A stretch of 53,055 nucleotides of DNA from an uncultured Coriobacteriaceae bacterium. Its GTDB lineage: Bacteria > Actinomycetota > Coriobacteriia > Coriobacteriales > UMGS124. A program made the translations under genes and the position numbers. A model generated the notes under the pieces. That model worked only from the letters and a program-made list of their open reading frames with translations. It did not search any database and was not told the origin of the DNA. The DNA lies in NCBI GenBank assembly GCA_900539345.1, contig UQBS01000012.1:1-53055 (forward strand), written 5' to 3'. Positions 7,839-18,287 of the stretch are shown piece after piece (position 1 is the first letter of the stretch; every line of letters starts with the position of its first letter).

Positions 7839-7857
7839 GGGTAGGCGAACCCTGCCC
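7839..7857 (+). promoter_or_regulatory. Hairpin in the rplS mRNA leader
   Basis: GGGTAGG (7839-7845) pairs with CCTGCCC (7851-7857), seven pairs with one G-U, around the loop CGAAC. It lies wholly within the predicted leader, 28 bases before the start codon. It may be an autoregulatory site for L19, as described for leaders of ribosomal protein genes, but that is inference. Confidence 0.4.
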
Positions 7858-7885
7858 TTGCGACTTTCGAGGAACGGAAACAAGA

Positions 7886-8227
7886 ATGGATTACATCCGC
7901 GCAATTGAGGCTCAGCAGCTTCGCGATGACCTTCCCAAGATGCGTGTCGGTGACACCGTCAAGGTGCACTACCGCATTAAGGAGGGCAACCGTGAGCGTA
8001 TCCAGGCTTTTGAGGGCGTTGTCATTCGCCTGAGCGGTCCTGGCGCCCGCGAGACCTTCACCGTCCGTAAGATTTCCTACGGCGTTGGCGTTGAGCGTAC
8101 CTTCCCGGTTCACTCTCCCAAGATTGCCAAGCTCGAGGTTCTGCGTCACGGTCATGTGCGTCGCGCCAAGCTCTACTACCTGCGCGACAAGGTGGGCAAG
8201 GCTGCCCGTCTGCGCGAGGTTCGCTAG
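7886..8227 (+). CDS. rplS: Large ribosomal subunit protein bL19
   Basis: This 113-residue protein is ribosomal protein L19, located at the 30S-50S interface. Recognisable segments are MRVGDTVKVHYRI, GNRERIQAFEGVV, and RRAKLYYLRDKVGKAARL near the C terminus; the length is normal. The start at ATG 7886 gives the canonical N terminus; the frame is open upstream only because of the 5' leader. It is followed by a strong terminator before rnhB. In most relatives rplS follows trmD; here trmD lies more than 10 kb away on the other strand. Confidence 0.97.
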   Translation: MDYIRAIEAQQLRDDLPKMRVGDTVKVHYRIKEGNRERIQAFEGVVIRLSGPGARETFTVRKISYGVGVERTFPVHSPKIAKLEVLRHGHVRRAKLYYLRDKVGKAARLREVR

Positions 8228-8250
8228 TTACTCGCTTTGCTTTACAGCAA

Positions 8251-8282
8251 AAGGCGTCGTCCTTGTGGGCGGCGCCTTTTTT
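8251..8282 (+). terminator. Rho-independent terminator after rplS
   Basis: A 12-pair stem (8251-8262 with 8267-8278, two G-U pairs) and a TTGT loop end in a run of six T residues (8277-8282). It lies 23 bases after the rplS stop and ends 20 bases before the rnhB start, so rnhB is probably expressed at a reduced level by read-through or from a nearby promoter. Confidence 0.9.
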
Positions 8283-8302
8283 ATTGTCTGAAAGGCCGCC
8301 CA

Positions 8303-9121
8303 ATGTCCACTGCCCCCACATCGCATCAATCAAACCACGAGGCCAAGCCCCTCTCCTGCGCCCAAGTCAAGGGTCTCTTTGACGCTTGCCAGTTTGATGA
8401 GCTCCCCGCTTTCATCGCGGCACATGAGACGGATTCTCGCAAGCAGATCCAAACCCTTGTGGCGCGTGCTCGTCGTCAGCAGGCCAAAGAACTCGCCGAG
8501 CGACAGCGAGTGCTGGAGATGTATGAAACGATGCGCTCCTTGGGTGGCGACGGGGTCGTCATCGGTGTCGACGAAGTCGGACGCGGCCCCTTGGCCGGCC
8601 CCTTGACCGTGGCAGCGGTTGCGCTGCGCAGCGACGATCCCATCTGGGGCATCAATGACTCCAAACAGCTGACTCCTGAGACGCGCGAACATCTAGCCGC
8701 CCAAATCAAGGAACGCGCCTTGGCCTGGGGCATCTGCCATATTCCACCTGCACAAATCGACGAGCGCGGCATGGCGGCATGCCTGCATGCGGCAATGCTT
8801 CAGGCGGTTGAGAACACAGGGCTCGAGCCTGACAGCGTCTTGATAGACGGCGTGCCCCTGCACATTCATCCCAAGGAAACGTGCATCGTAAAAGGCGACG
8901 CAAAGGTTGCCTGCATCGCAGCGGCCAGCATTGTCGCAAAGGTCGCCCGTGACACGATGATGTGCGAGGCGGCCGAGCTTTACCCTGACTATGGCTTTGA
9001 GCAGAACAAGGGCTATGGCTCAGCCGAGCACATTGCGGCAATTGAGCGAATCGGACTCTCCCCCATCCATCGCCGCAGCTTTTGCCGCAACTTCGCCCTG
9101 CCGCAAACTGCAAGCGAATAG
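8303..9121 (+). CDS. rnhB: Ribonuclease HII
   Basis: This 272-residue type 2 RNase H removes ribonucleotides misincorporated in DNA and RNA primers. The active-site set is complete: Asp90 and Glu91 in GVDEVGRGPLAG, Asp182 in LIDG and Asp217 in KVARD, together with NDSKQL (about 118-123). About 80 residues precede the catalytic domain, a helical N-terminal extension like that of the longer Bacillus-type RnhB. ATG 8303 is preceded by GAAAGG. The stop codon abuts that of convergent dgt with no spacer. The rplS-rnhB order matches part of the usual trmD-rplS-lepB-rnhB locus. Confidence 0.94.
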   Translation: MSTAPTSHQSNHEAKPLSCAQVKGLFDACQFDELPAFIAAHETDSRKQIQTLVARARRQQAKELAERQRVLEMYETMRSLGGDGVVIGVDEVGRGPLAGPLTVAAVALRSDDPIWGINDSKQLTPETREHLAAQIKERALAWGICHIPPAQIDERGMAACLHAAMLQAVENTGLEPDSVLIDGVPLHIHPKETCIVKGDAKVACIAAASIVAKVARDTMMCEAAELYPDYGFEQNKGYGSAEHIAAIERIGLSPIHRRSFCRNFALPQTASE

Positions 9122-10177
9122 CTAGCGCAACCGCGTCGCCCAATTCTGCGGCACCGCCAGCTCCTCAAACATATGCACGGCGTACCGGTCAGTCATACCC
9201 GCAATGAAGTCGCTCACCTCGACAATGACGCCATCTTGGGGCCGTCTGCGATATTCGGGCGGCACCTGGTCGAAGTGGTCGAAGTAATAATCAAACAGAT
9301 ACTCGATAAGGCGGTCGGCTTTGGGCTCCTCCGCCTTTGCGTCAGAGGCAGCATAGACGTTTTCAAACAAGAACGACCGCAGCTCCATCATGGCGCCCCA
9401 TATTTTGTCCGACATCGCAATGTCGTCGCCCAGTGAGGCGGAATTGGTGATCATGTCCTCCACAAGCGTCGTGATGCGCTCAGTGGAGGTGTGTCCCAGA
9501 AGACGATGCGTGCTCTCGGGCAGCTGATTTTCGCGAAGTATGCCAGCCCGTATGGCATCGTCGATGTCATGGTTGACATAGGCGATGCGGTCGGCTGTTG
9601 CCACGATGCGACCCTCGAGGGTCTCAGCGCGCTTCTGACCGTTATGACAAAGGATTCCGTCCACCACCTCACGCGTGAGGTTCAACCCTTCGCCGTCATG
9701 TTCCAAATATTCAACGACGCGCACCGACTGCTCGCTATGCTCAAAAAGACCCTCCGCCTGTTCGGGCGGCAACCCCCGGTGACGTGCAATAACGCGACAC
9801 AGCGAAGCCTCGCCGGTATGGCCGAACGGCGTGTGACCCAGGTCATGGCCCAAGGCAATCGCCTCGATGAGGTCTTCGTTGAGAGCAAGGCCACGTCCAA
9901 TTGAACGGGCTATCTGTGCGACTTCCAACGTATGGGTGAGTCGCGTGCGGAAATGATCGCCTTCAGGCGAGAGAAAGACCTGCGTCTTGTGCGAAAGGCG
10001 CCTGAACGACTTCGAATGCAAAATCCGATCGCGATCGCGTTGGAAAGCCGTGCGGAACGGGTCCTCCTCAATAGGATGCAAACGACCCAGGGTCTCGTCG
10101 GAGAAAGCAGCACAAGGTGAAAGGGCGGCGTGTTCCAAGGCCTCACGGTCAATCCTACTCATCACTTTGAACGCCAT
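9122..10177 (-). CDS. dgt: Deoxyguanosinetriphosphate triphosphohydrolase-like protein
   Basis: This 351-residue HD-domain protein belongs to the shorter Dgt-like group of dNTP triphosphohydrolases, which convert dGTP or other dNTPs to nucleoside and triphosphate. HD motifs are visible as THTLEVAQIA (His82) and LGHDLGHTPFGH (His111-Asp112), with the later Asp in TADRIAY. The N terminus has the family segment RDRDRILHSKSFRRLSHKTQV. ATG 10177 follows GGAGGGTGA; an open extension to 10237 covers the ppdK terminator and is not coding. A TATAAA hexamer at 10217-10222 (minus strand) may be its -10 box. Confidence 0.92.
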   Translation of the reverse strand: MAFKVMSRIDREALEHAALSPCAAFSDETLGRLHPIEEDPFRTAFQRDRDRILHSKSFRRLSHKTQVFLSPEGDHFRTRLTHTLEVAQIARSIGRGLALNEDLIEAIALGHDLGHTPFGHTGEASLCRVIARHRGLPPEQAEGLFEHSEQSVRVVEYLEHDGEGLNLTREVVDGILCHNGQKRAETLEGRIVATADRIAYVNHDIDDAIRAGILRENQLPESTHRLLGHTSTERITTLVEDMITNSASLGDDIAMSDKIWGAMMELRSFLFENVYAASDAKAEEPKADRLIEYLFDYYFDHFDQVPPEYRRRPQDGVIVEVSDFIAGMTDRYAVHMFEELAVPQNWATRLR

Positions 10178-10225
10178 GCGATCACCCTCCTGCGCATCTA
10201 AACCCACTGGGTGCACTTTATACCA

Positions 10226-10259
10226 AAACGGGCGCACCCCACCATATGGGATGCGCCCG
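10226..10259 (-). terminator. Rho-independent terminator after ppdK
   Basis: On the minus strand CGGGCGCA (10252-10259) pairs with TGCGCCCG (10230-10237), with a further CCCA/TGGG pairing inside, followed by TTTT (10226-10229). It lies about 60 bases beyond the ppdK stop and isolates ppdK from dgt. Confidence 0.85.
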
Positions 10260-10321
10260 CATCAACGAACTGTAACACTGTCCGAAAAGCCTCGAAAGGC
10301 CTCACGGAATCTCAAACGCGC

Positions 10322-13048
<2,727 letters not shown>

Positions 13049-13253
13049 TAGCATCTCCCATTCATCTGGCGGCGTCGTGAGCCGCAACGGATTGGAAAAA
13101 CAGTGCGGGATGGCACGACATAGTCCATCCAACACAACGAACTATACCTATTCTAAGCACATAAGGCGAGCTAATCAGCCAAAACAATGCCACAAGCAGG
13201 CAAGTGCCACACCTGTGAAGCGCAGATAGAATCACCCTGCCGCCCACCGGGAC
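13049..13253 (-). promoter_or_regulatory. ppdK 5' region
   Basis: About 205 bases between the terminator of the PPDK regulator gene and ppdK contain no gene. On the minus strand two -10-like hexamers lie close together in the text TTAGAATAGGTATAGTT (TAGAAT and TATAGT), roughly 85-100 bases before the start, but neither has a convincing -35 box at the right distance. A long untranslated leader seems likely. The promoter assignment is weak. Confidence 0.3.
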
Positions 13254-13283
13254 AAAAAACGCCGCCCACTTTCGCGGGCGGCG
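13254..13283 (-). terminator. Rho-independent terminator after the PPDK regulator gene
   Basis: On the minus strand CGCCGCCC (13276-13283) pairs perfectly with GGGCGGCG (13260-13267) around an eight-base loop, followed by TTTTTT (13254-13259). It sits 42 bases after the stop of the upstream gene, so ppdK has its own transcription unit. Confidence 0.93.
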
Positions 13284-13325
13284 AACGGCAATCAAAACAT
13301 GGAGCTCATGTCGTCGCGTAGGTGC

Positions 13326-14231
13326 TTACGCCTTTGCGCGAGAGGCCCTCAGGTTCTCAGCCTGCTCGAAATAGCCCAGGATGATCTGCGCGGTCTCTTC
13401 GACGGCACGGCCGTTGGTGTGCACGACGATGCACCCAAGCTTCCTCATAAGGGCGCGAGCCTCGTCAAGCTCCTCCTGAATACATGTGGGATCGGCGTAA
13501 GAGCCTGCCACTTTGCGCGCCTCAAGGCTGCCGAGACGCTCGTTGCGAATCGAGGAGAGCACTTCGGGTGTGGAGATGAGCCCGAAGATACGGTGTGGTT
13601 CGACGTCGAATAGCTCGTGGGGCGGCTCTGAACCCTTGGCAAGGGGGATGTTTGCCACACGGTAGCCCTGAAACGACATGTACATGGACAAGGGCGTCTT
13701 CGAGGTGCGCGACACGCCGACCAAGACGATGTCGGCCTTGGTGAGGTCCTGCGGGTTGCGCCCGTCGTCATGGGCGACAAAGAACTCCATCGCGTTGATG
13801 CGGTTGAAGTAGCGATCGTCGACCTTGCGGATGGCGCCTGCTTGGATATGCGGCTCCAGGCCGGTCAGACGCTGAACGGCGTCGAGCGCGGGACCGATAA
13901 GGTCGAGCGAATCGATGCCGCGCGCCTCGAACTCGGCCTCAATCTGCGCACGAAGCCCGCGGTCGACGATGGTGTAGAACACGAGCGCCTTGACGTCGGG
14001 GTCGGCGCAATGCTCGTCGAGGTACGCACGAACCTGCTCTACTTTCGTCACCTTGGGAAGGCGCTGGATGTGAACGCATCCAACACCGAACTGGGACGTC
14101 GCGGCAAGGGCGACTTCTGCCGCCGTCTCACCGAGCGAGTCCGAGATGACGTGAATGGTGGGGACCAAGGCCCCCGGTTGAGCCGCCAGGGGTTGCTCCG
14201 TGGGGCTGATGCCATAGCAAAACTCGTCCAC
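13326..14231 (-). CDS. Pyruvate phosphate dikinase regulatory protein (DUF299 kinase/pyrophosphorylase)
   Basis: Members of this family inactivate PPDK by ADP-dependent phosphorylation of the active-site threonine and reactivate it by phosphate-dependent dephosphorylation. The 301-residue protein shows the N-terminal VISDSLGETAAEVA, the P-loop-like GVSRTSKT (172-179), the segment LSMYMSFQGYRVANIPL and a conserved C-terminal half. I chose GTG 14231, seven bases after GGGAGG; the open frame upstream to 14285 overlaps the glyS terminator. Adjacency to ppdK supports PPDK rather than PEP synthase as the partner, although each gene has its own terminator. Confidence 0.92.
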   Translation of the reverse strand: MDEFCYGISPTEQPLAAQPGALVPTIHVISDSLGETAAEVALAATSQFGVGCVHIQRLPKVTKVEQVRAYLDEHCADPDVKALVFYTIVDRGLRAQIEAEFEARGIDSLDLIGPALDAVQRLTGLEPHIQAGAIRKVDDRYFNRINAMEFFVAHDDGRNPQDLTKADIVLVGVSRTSKTPLSMYMSFQGYRVANIPLAKGSEPPHELFDVEPHRIFGLISTPEVLSSIRNERLGSLEARKVAGSYADPTCIQEELDEARALMRKLGCIVVHTNGRAVEETAQIILGYFEQAENLRASRAKA

Positions 14232-14249
14232 TCTTGCGCCTCCCTCTAC

Positions 14250-14327
14250 AAAAAGGCCGCTGCGGCGGCTCTTTGGGGGACGCACGCCTCGCGATGCGCA
14301 TCCCCCACCTGCCTAGCCGCAGCGGCC
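14250..14327 (-). terminator. Long composite terminator after glyS
   Basis: On the minus strand an outer stem of about 12 pairs (GGCCGCTGCGGC with GCCGCAGCGGCC, arms near 14316-14327 and 14255-14266) encloses an inner GGGGGA/TCCCCC stem, and the structure ends in TTTTT (14250-14254). At nearly 80 bases it is unusually long. It ends only 19 bases before the start codon of the PPDK regulator gene. Confidence 0.85.
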
Positions 14328-14358
14328 CGGGTCTGGTGTTTATCAGGCAGAGCCAGCG

Positions 14359-16461
14359 CTATGCCTTCTTCTCCATCTTGCCAAAGTCGGCGACGTCGTG
14401 GAAGACGCCGACGAAGCGATTGAGCAGACGCAGGCGGTTGGCACGAACGGCAAGGTCGTCGTCCATGACCATGACATCGTTGAAGAACGTGTCGATAGGC
14501 GTGCGCAGGGCGGCAAGGGCCTCGATGGCGCCGGCGTAACCGCCCTCGCCGGCAAGGCAGGCCTCAACCTTGGCGGCAGCCATGTCAACAGCCTCAAGCA
14601 ACGAAGACTCGCTGGGACCGAGCAGGGACTTGTCGACGTCGCAACCAAGGACCGCGTCGCGCAGGTTGTTGGCACGGGTGTAAGCGCTTGCCAGGTCGTC
14701 GAAGACCTCGCGCGAACCGGTGCGGGCATCCTCAAGGGCATGAGCGCGGGCGATGAACTCGGCGGGCTCGACAATGCCGACGGCCTTGACGGCCTCGACC
14801 GTGTCGGCGCTGACGCCCTCGTCACGGGCCATGCTGGCAAGACGGCCCACAAAGAAGTCGGTGACGGCAGCCTCAACGGCAGCGAAGTCAAACTCGATGC
14901 CCTGGGCAGCGAGGCCCTCGAGCGCAGCGTGAATGGCAGCCACCAGGCTGATGGCAGGCTCGGCGCGCAGGATGTTGATGATGCCAATGGCGGCACGGCG
15001 CACCGCGAAGGGGTCGGATGAGCCAGTGGGGGCCTCGCCGATCGCGAAGATGCCGCAAGCGGTGTCGAGCTTGTCGGCCATGGCGACAATACGGCCGACA
15101 AGGCCGTCGGGCAGGACGTCGCCTGCGAAGCGCGGGCGATAGTGCTGGCTCACGGCAAGGGCGACCTCGGGAGCCTCACCGGAGGCGGTGGCATAGTAAC
15201 CGCCCATGACACCCTGCTGGCTGGTGAACTCCACCACGGCGCCCGTCACAAGGTCAGCCTTGGCAAGGTAGGCACCGCGCTGGGCCTTCTCGACGACGTC
15301 GGCGTCATAACCAGCCTGGGCACCGATCTTGCCGGCGAGGTCGCGCACGCGCATCGTCTTGTCGAGCATTGTGCCGAGCTTCTCCTGGAAGCCGACAGTT
15401 GCCAGCTTGGCGACATAGGCCTCGAGCGGATGCTTGAGGTCCTCCTCGTAGAAGAACTTGGCGTCGGACAGACGGGCGCGCACAACGCGCTCGTTGCCCT
15501 GGGCAATGACGTCGTTGCGAGCCGGGTCGCCGTTGGAAACGAGGACGAAGTGGTTCGTCAGCTTGCCCTGGGCGTCATACAGCGGGAAGTAACGCTGGTT
15601 GGAGAGCATCGACTCGCAGATGATCTCGTTGGGGACCTGCAGGAACTCCTCGTCGAAGTCGGCGACGACAACCGTGGGCCACTCGACAAGGTTGACAACC
15701 TCGTCGAAGGTCTTCTTGGGCGTGTCGGCCTTGAGACCGCGCTGAGCCTCGACCTCGGCGATGCCCTCACGGATGATTTGGGCGCGCTTGGCGCCGGAAA
15801 CCACGACATGGGCAGACTCGAGGACGTCGAAATACTCCTGAGCCGAGGCAATCTCATAGGTGCCGGGGTTCATGAGGCGATGGCCCTTGGTGGTGCGGCC
15901 GGCAACATGGCCGCAGAACTCAACGGGGACGACCTCGTCGTCAAGCAGGCACACAAGCCAGCGGACGGGGCGGGAGAAACGATAGGGCGTGGTGCCCCAG
16001 CGCTGGGTGCGAAGGCCGGTCAGCTTGTCGTTGATCTTGTTTGCGGCGGCGGCAAGGACCTCGGTCAGGACCTCACCGGCGGGACGCGCAGGCGTCGTGC
16101 GGTCGACCCACACGTAGCTCTTGCCGTCCTGCTCGCGCACGACAAGGTCAGCGGCGGTGGCACCCTTGCCACGAGCAAAGCCAGCAGCAGCCTTCGTCGG
16201 GTTGCCGTCGGCGTCGAAGGCCTGGGCAGCGGCGGGGCCACGGAAATGCTCCTCAAGCTGGTCGGTCGCGGAAGCGACGCCATGGATGAGCGTGGTGAGG
16301 CGGCGCGGGGTGCCAATGACCTCGACGCCCTCAAAGCCCAGGTGGGCACCCTTCAGGCCCTCACGCACGAGCTCTTCCATCACGACGCACGACTTGTTGA
16401 GGGCGGCGCTGGGCAGCTCCTCGGTACCGATCTCGAAAACAAGTTCCTTGGTCGAAGCCAT
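14359..16461 (-). CDS. glyS: Glycine--tRNA ligase beta subunit
   Basis: The beta chain of the tetrameric glycyl-tRNA synthetase binds and positions tRNA-Gly. The 700-residue length is normal and the N terminus ELVFEIGTEELPSAAL is diagnostic. Other landmarks are GTPRRL, the HD-like central region with KADLVT and QGVMGGYYA, LADKLDT and DPFAVRRAAIGIINI, and a C-terminal anticodon-binding-like domain containing FFNDVMVM. ATG 16461 is three bases after the glyQ stop, with GGAGGT at the end of glyQ. Two-subunit GlyRS is unusual among Actinomycetota outside Coriobacteriia-like lineages, which fits the suggested origin. Confidence 0.96.
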   Translation of the reverse strand: MASTKELVFEIGTEELPSAALNKSCVVMEELVREGLKGAHLGFEGVEVIGTPRRLTTLIHGVASATDQLEEHFRGPAAAQAFDADGNPTKAAAGFARGKGATAADLVVREQDGKSYVWVDRTTPARPAGEVLTEVLAAAANKINDKLTGLRTQRWGTTPYRFSRPVRWLVCLLDDEVVPVEFCGHVAGRTTKGHRLMNPGTYEIASAQEYFDVLESAHVVVSGAKRAQIIREGIAEVEAQRGLKADTPKKTFDEVVNLVEWPTVVVADFDEEFLQVPNEIICESMLSNQRYFPLYDAQGKLTNHFVLVSNGDPARNDVIAQGNERVVRARLSDAKFFYEEDLKHPLEAYVAKLATVGFQEKLGTMLDKTMRVRDLAGKIGAQAGYDADVVEKAQRGAYLAKADLVTGAVVEFTSQQGVMGGYYATASGEAPEVALAVSQHYRPRFAGDVLPDGLVGRIVAMADKLDTACGIFAIGEAPTGSSDPFAVRRAAIGIINILRAEPAISLVAAIHAALEGLAAQGIEFDFAAVEAAVTDFFVGRLASMARDEGVSADTVEAVKAVGIVEPAEFIARAHALEDARTGSREVFDDLASAYTRANNLRDAVLGCDVDKSLLGPSESSLLEAVDMAAAKVEACLAGEGGYAGAIEALAALRTPIDTFFNDVMVMDDDLAVRANRLRLLNRFVGVFHDVADFGKMEKKA

Positions 16462-16464
16462 TGT

Positions 16465-17370
16465 TTAAGCCACCTCCTGGGCGCTGGTCTTTGCTACGGC
16501 GTCCTCGTGAGCCTGCCATGCCTCACAGCATGCCTTGGCCACGGCGCGGACGCGCAGGATGTATGCGGCACGCTCGGTGGCGCTGATGGCGCCGCGCGAG
16601 TCGAGCAGGTTGAAGGCATGCGAGCACTTGAGCACGCAGTCATATGCCGGCAGGGGCTGGCCGGCCTCGAGGCAGTGGTGGCACTCGGCCTCGTACTCGT
16701 CGAACTTGCGACGCATGAGGTCGACGTCGGCGAGCTCGAAGTTGTAGGTCGAGAACTCGCGCTCGTTCTCGAGGTAGACGTCGCCGTAGGTGAAGACGCT
16801 ACCGTCGGCGCTGCGAGCCCACACCAGGTCATAGACCGAGTCGACGCCCTGGATGTACATGGCGAGGCGCTCCAGACCATAGGTGATCTCCACGGGCACG
16901 GGGCCGACCTCGATGCCACCCACCTGCTGGAAGTAGGTGAACTGCGTGACCTCCATGCCGTTGAGCCACACCTCCCAGCCAAGGCCCCAAGCGCCCAGCG
17001 TCGGCGACTCCCAGTCGTCCTCGACAAAGCGCACGTCATGCTCTGCCGGCTCGATGCCGATGGTGCGCAGGGAATCGAGGTAGAGCTCCTGGGGGTTGTC
17101 GGGCGAGGGCTTCATGAGCACCTGGAACTGATAGTAGTGCTGCAGGCGGTTGGGGTTCTCGCCGTAACGGCCGTCGGCGGGACGGCGGCAGGGCTGGGCA
17201 TAGCAGGTGCGCCAGGGCTTGTCACCAAGCGCGCGCAGCGTCGTGGCCCAGTGGAACGTGCCAGCGCCGACCTCGCTGTCATAGGGCTGCAGCACGACGC
17301 AACCCTGGGACGCCCAGTAGTTTTGCAGGGCGAGGATGATCTCCTGGAACGTCAGGGCATCCTTGTTCAT
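16465..17370 (-). CDS. glyQ: Glycine--tRNA ligase alpha subunit
   Basis: The alpha chain carries the class II catalytic core that makes glycyl-adenylate. The 301-residue protein starts with LTFQEIILALQNYWASQGC and contains GAGTFHWAT, RPADGRYGENPNRLQHYYQFQV (motif 2 region) and GGIEVGPVPVEITYGLERLAMY (motif 3 region), all hallmarks of GlyQ. ATG 17370 follows GGAAGG; the frame is open far upstream into lepB but that part is shadow. It is translationally close to glyS (three bases). A strong hairpin lies in its short leader (17397-17418). Confidence 0.96.
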   Translation of the reverse strand: MNKDALTFQEIILALQNYWASQGCVVLQPYDSEVGAGTFHWATTLRALGDKPWRTCYAQPCRRPADGRYGENPNRLQHYYQFQVLMKPSPDNPQELYLDSLRTIGIEPAEHDVRFVEDDWESPTLGAWGLGWEVWLNGMEVTQFTYFQQVGGIEVGPVPVEITYGLERLAMYIQGVDSVYDLVWARSADGSVFTYGDVYLENEREFSTYNFELADVDLMRRKFDEYEAECHHCLEAGQPLPAYDCVLKCSHAFNLLDSRGAISATERAAYILRVRAVAKACCEAWQAHEDAVAKTSAQEVA

Positions 17371-17396
17371 CGCAGTCTTCCTTCCTATGTAGCACA

Positions 17397-17418
17397 GGGC
17401 GAGGCACATGCCTCGCCC
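17397..17418 (-). other. Perfect 9-bp hairpin between lepB and glyQ
   Basis: GGGCGAGGC (17397-17405) pairs with GCCTCGCCC (17410-17418) around a four-base loop. It lies 19 bases after the lepB stop and 26 bases before the glyQ start. No T run follows on either strand, so it is not a standard terminator; it could be a weak terminator, an RNA-stability element or a processing site. Confidence 0.5.
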
Positions 17419-17437
17419 ACGTTGCAGGACTATGGTA

Positions 17438-18181
17438 TTAGTCGAGGGGTCCGACCGAAATTTGAATCGAGCCGTCTCCATTGGTTCTGAACAGCGGCCA
17501 ATAGCGGAACACGGCATGGCCGGTAATGGCGGAGGCGTCCACCGCACCGAACACACGCGAGTCAGCCGAGTTGCCGCGGTTGTCGCCCATGGCCCAGAAA
17601 TACCCCTCAGGAATGGTGTAGGGATACGAGATCTGGGTCTTCGTGCGCTCGCCGGAGGAGTTGAGCACAAGCTCACCGGCATCCGCGTCATACGACAGGA
17701 CAGCACCCTCGTAGGAGAGGTCGCTCGTCATCGGCTTGGTCGCCTGGCCGTTGGTGTACGGCTCGTCGAGGGCCACCCCGTCGACGTACACAACGCCGTC
17801 GCGCAGGTCGATGGTCTGACCGCCAACCGCGATGACGCGCTTGATGAGCGTCTCGGAATGGTCGCGCGGATTGGTGAACGTAACGATCTCGCCAGGCTCG
17901 GGCATATCGGAAAGCGCGGTCGTGATCTTCTCAGCAAACACGCGGTCGCCAATTTGAATCGTCTGAAGCATGGATCCCGAGGGAATCTCAAACGGCTCCA
18001 CAACCCAGGTGCGCAGCGCCAGGATTGCCAGCAGCATGATTGCAAAGGCGACCACGAACTCCATGACACCGGAGAGCCAGCCTTGCTTGCCGCCCTTCTC
18101 ACCGCCAGGTTGCACCGCCGCGTCGACGGACTCGGCCGGGGCCTTTTCCTCGTCTGAACTCGAAGTGGTAATGTCGCTCAC
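17438..18181 (-). CDS. lepB: Signal peptidase I
   Basis: This 247-residue membrane protease cleaves signal peptides from exported proteins on the outer face of the membrane. A polar N terminus is followed by one membrane helix (about 39-58). The serine-lysine dyad is Ser70 in PSGSM and Lys114 in KRVIAVGG; MGDNRGNSADSR is the conserved box E. The start is GTG 18181, eight bases after AGGAGG. It lies 106 bases downstream of trmD, with a possible -10 box TACAAT at 18242-18247 (minus strand), and heads towards glyQS. Confidence 0.95.
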   Translation of the reverse strand: MSDITTSSSDEEKAPAESVDAAVQPGGEKGGKQGWLSGVMEFVVAFAIMLLAILALRTWVVEPFEIPSGSMLQTIQIGDRVFAEKITTALSDMPEPGEIVTFTNPRDHSETLIKRVIAVGGQTIDLRDGVVYVDGVALDEPYTNGQATKPMTSDLSYEGAVLSYDADAGELVLNSSGERTKTQISYPYTIPEGYFWAMGDNRGNSADSRVFGAVDASAITGHAVFRYWPLFRTNGDGSIQISVGPLD

Positions 18182-18241
18182 GAACCGGACCTCCTTGTCT
18201 CACATCGTTGGTGTGCCCAGCGAACAGACACGTGAAGGGTA

Positions 18242-18247
18242 ATTGTA
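18242..18247 (-). promoter_or_regulatory. Possible -10 box for lepB
   Basis: The minus strand reads TACAAT in the 106-base gap between trmD and lepB, about 60 bases before the lepB start. No good -35 box is found 16-18 bases upstream, so the call is tentative. Confidence 0.25.
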
Positions 18248-18287
18248 GTACCGATCAGGCGCATGAAGGGCGAGCTTTACGCACTTC

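Larger units (their letters stand above)
7479..7885. other. 407-base divergent control region between yraN and rplS
   Basis: No gene is supported here; open frames that cross it lack starts and family similarity. From left to right it holds the yraN ribosome binding site, three phased TGTGAC repeats on the minus strand (7531-7557), an inverted repeat CTACCTG/CAGGTAG around an AT-rich core (7576-7608), a further TGTGAC on the plus strand (7681-7686), the rplS promoter (7792-7820) and an rplS leader hairpin (7839-7857). I could not settle a minus-strand -35/-10 pair for yraN. Confidence 0.6.

Noticed and set aside
17371..17437. T-box riboswitch before glyQ
   Set aside because: The gap is only 67 bases, too short for a T-box, and there is no T-box sequence; only a simple hairpin is present.
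15142..17490. A 782-codon plus-strand open frame across glyS and glyQ
   Set aside because: It crosses two certain genes and their junction and has no recognisable domain.
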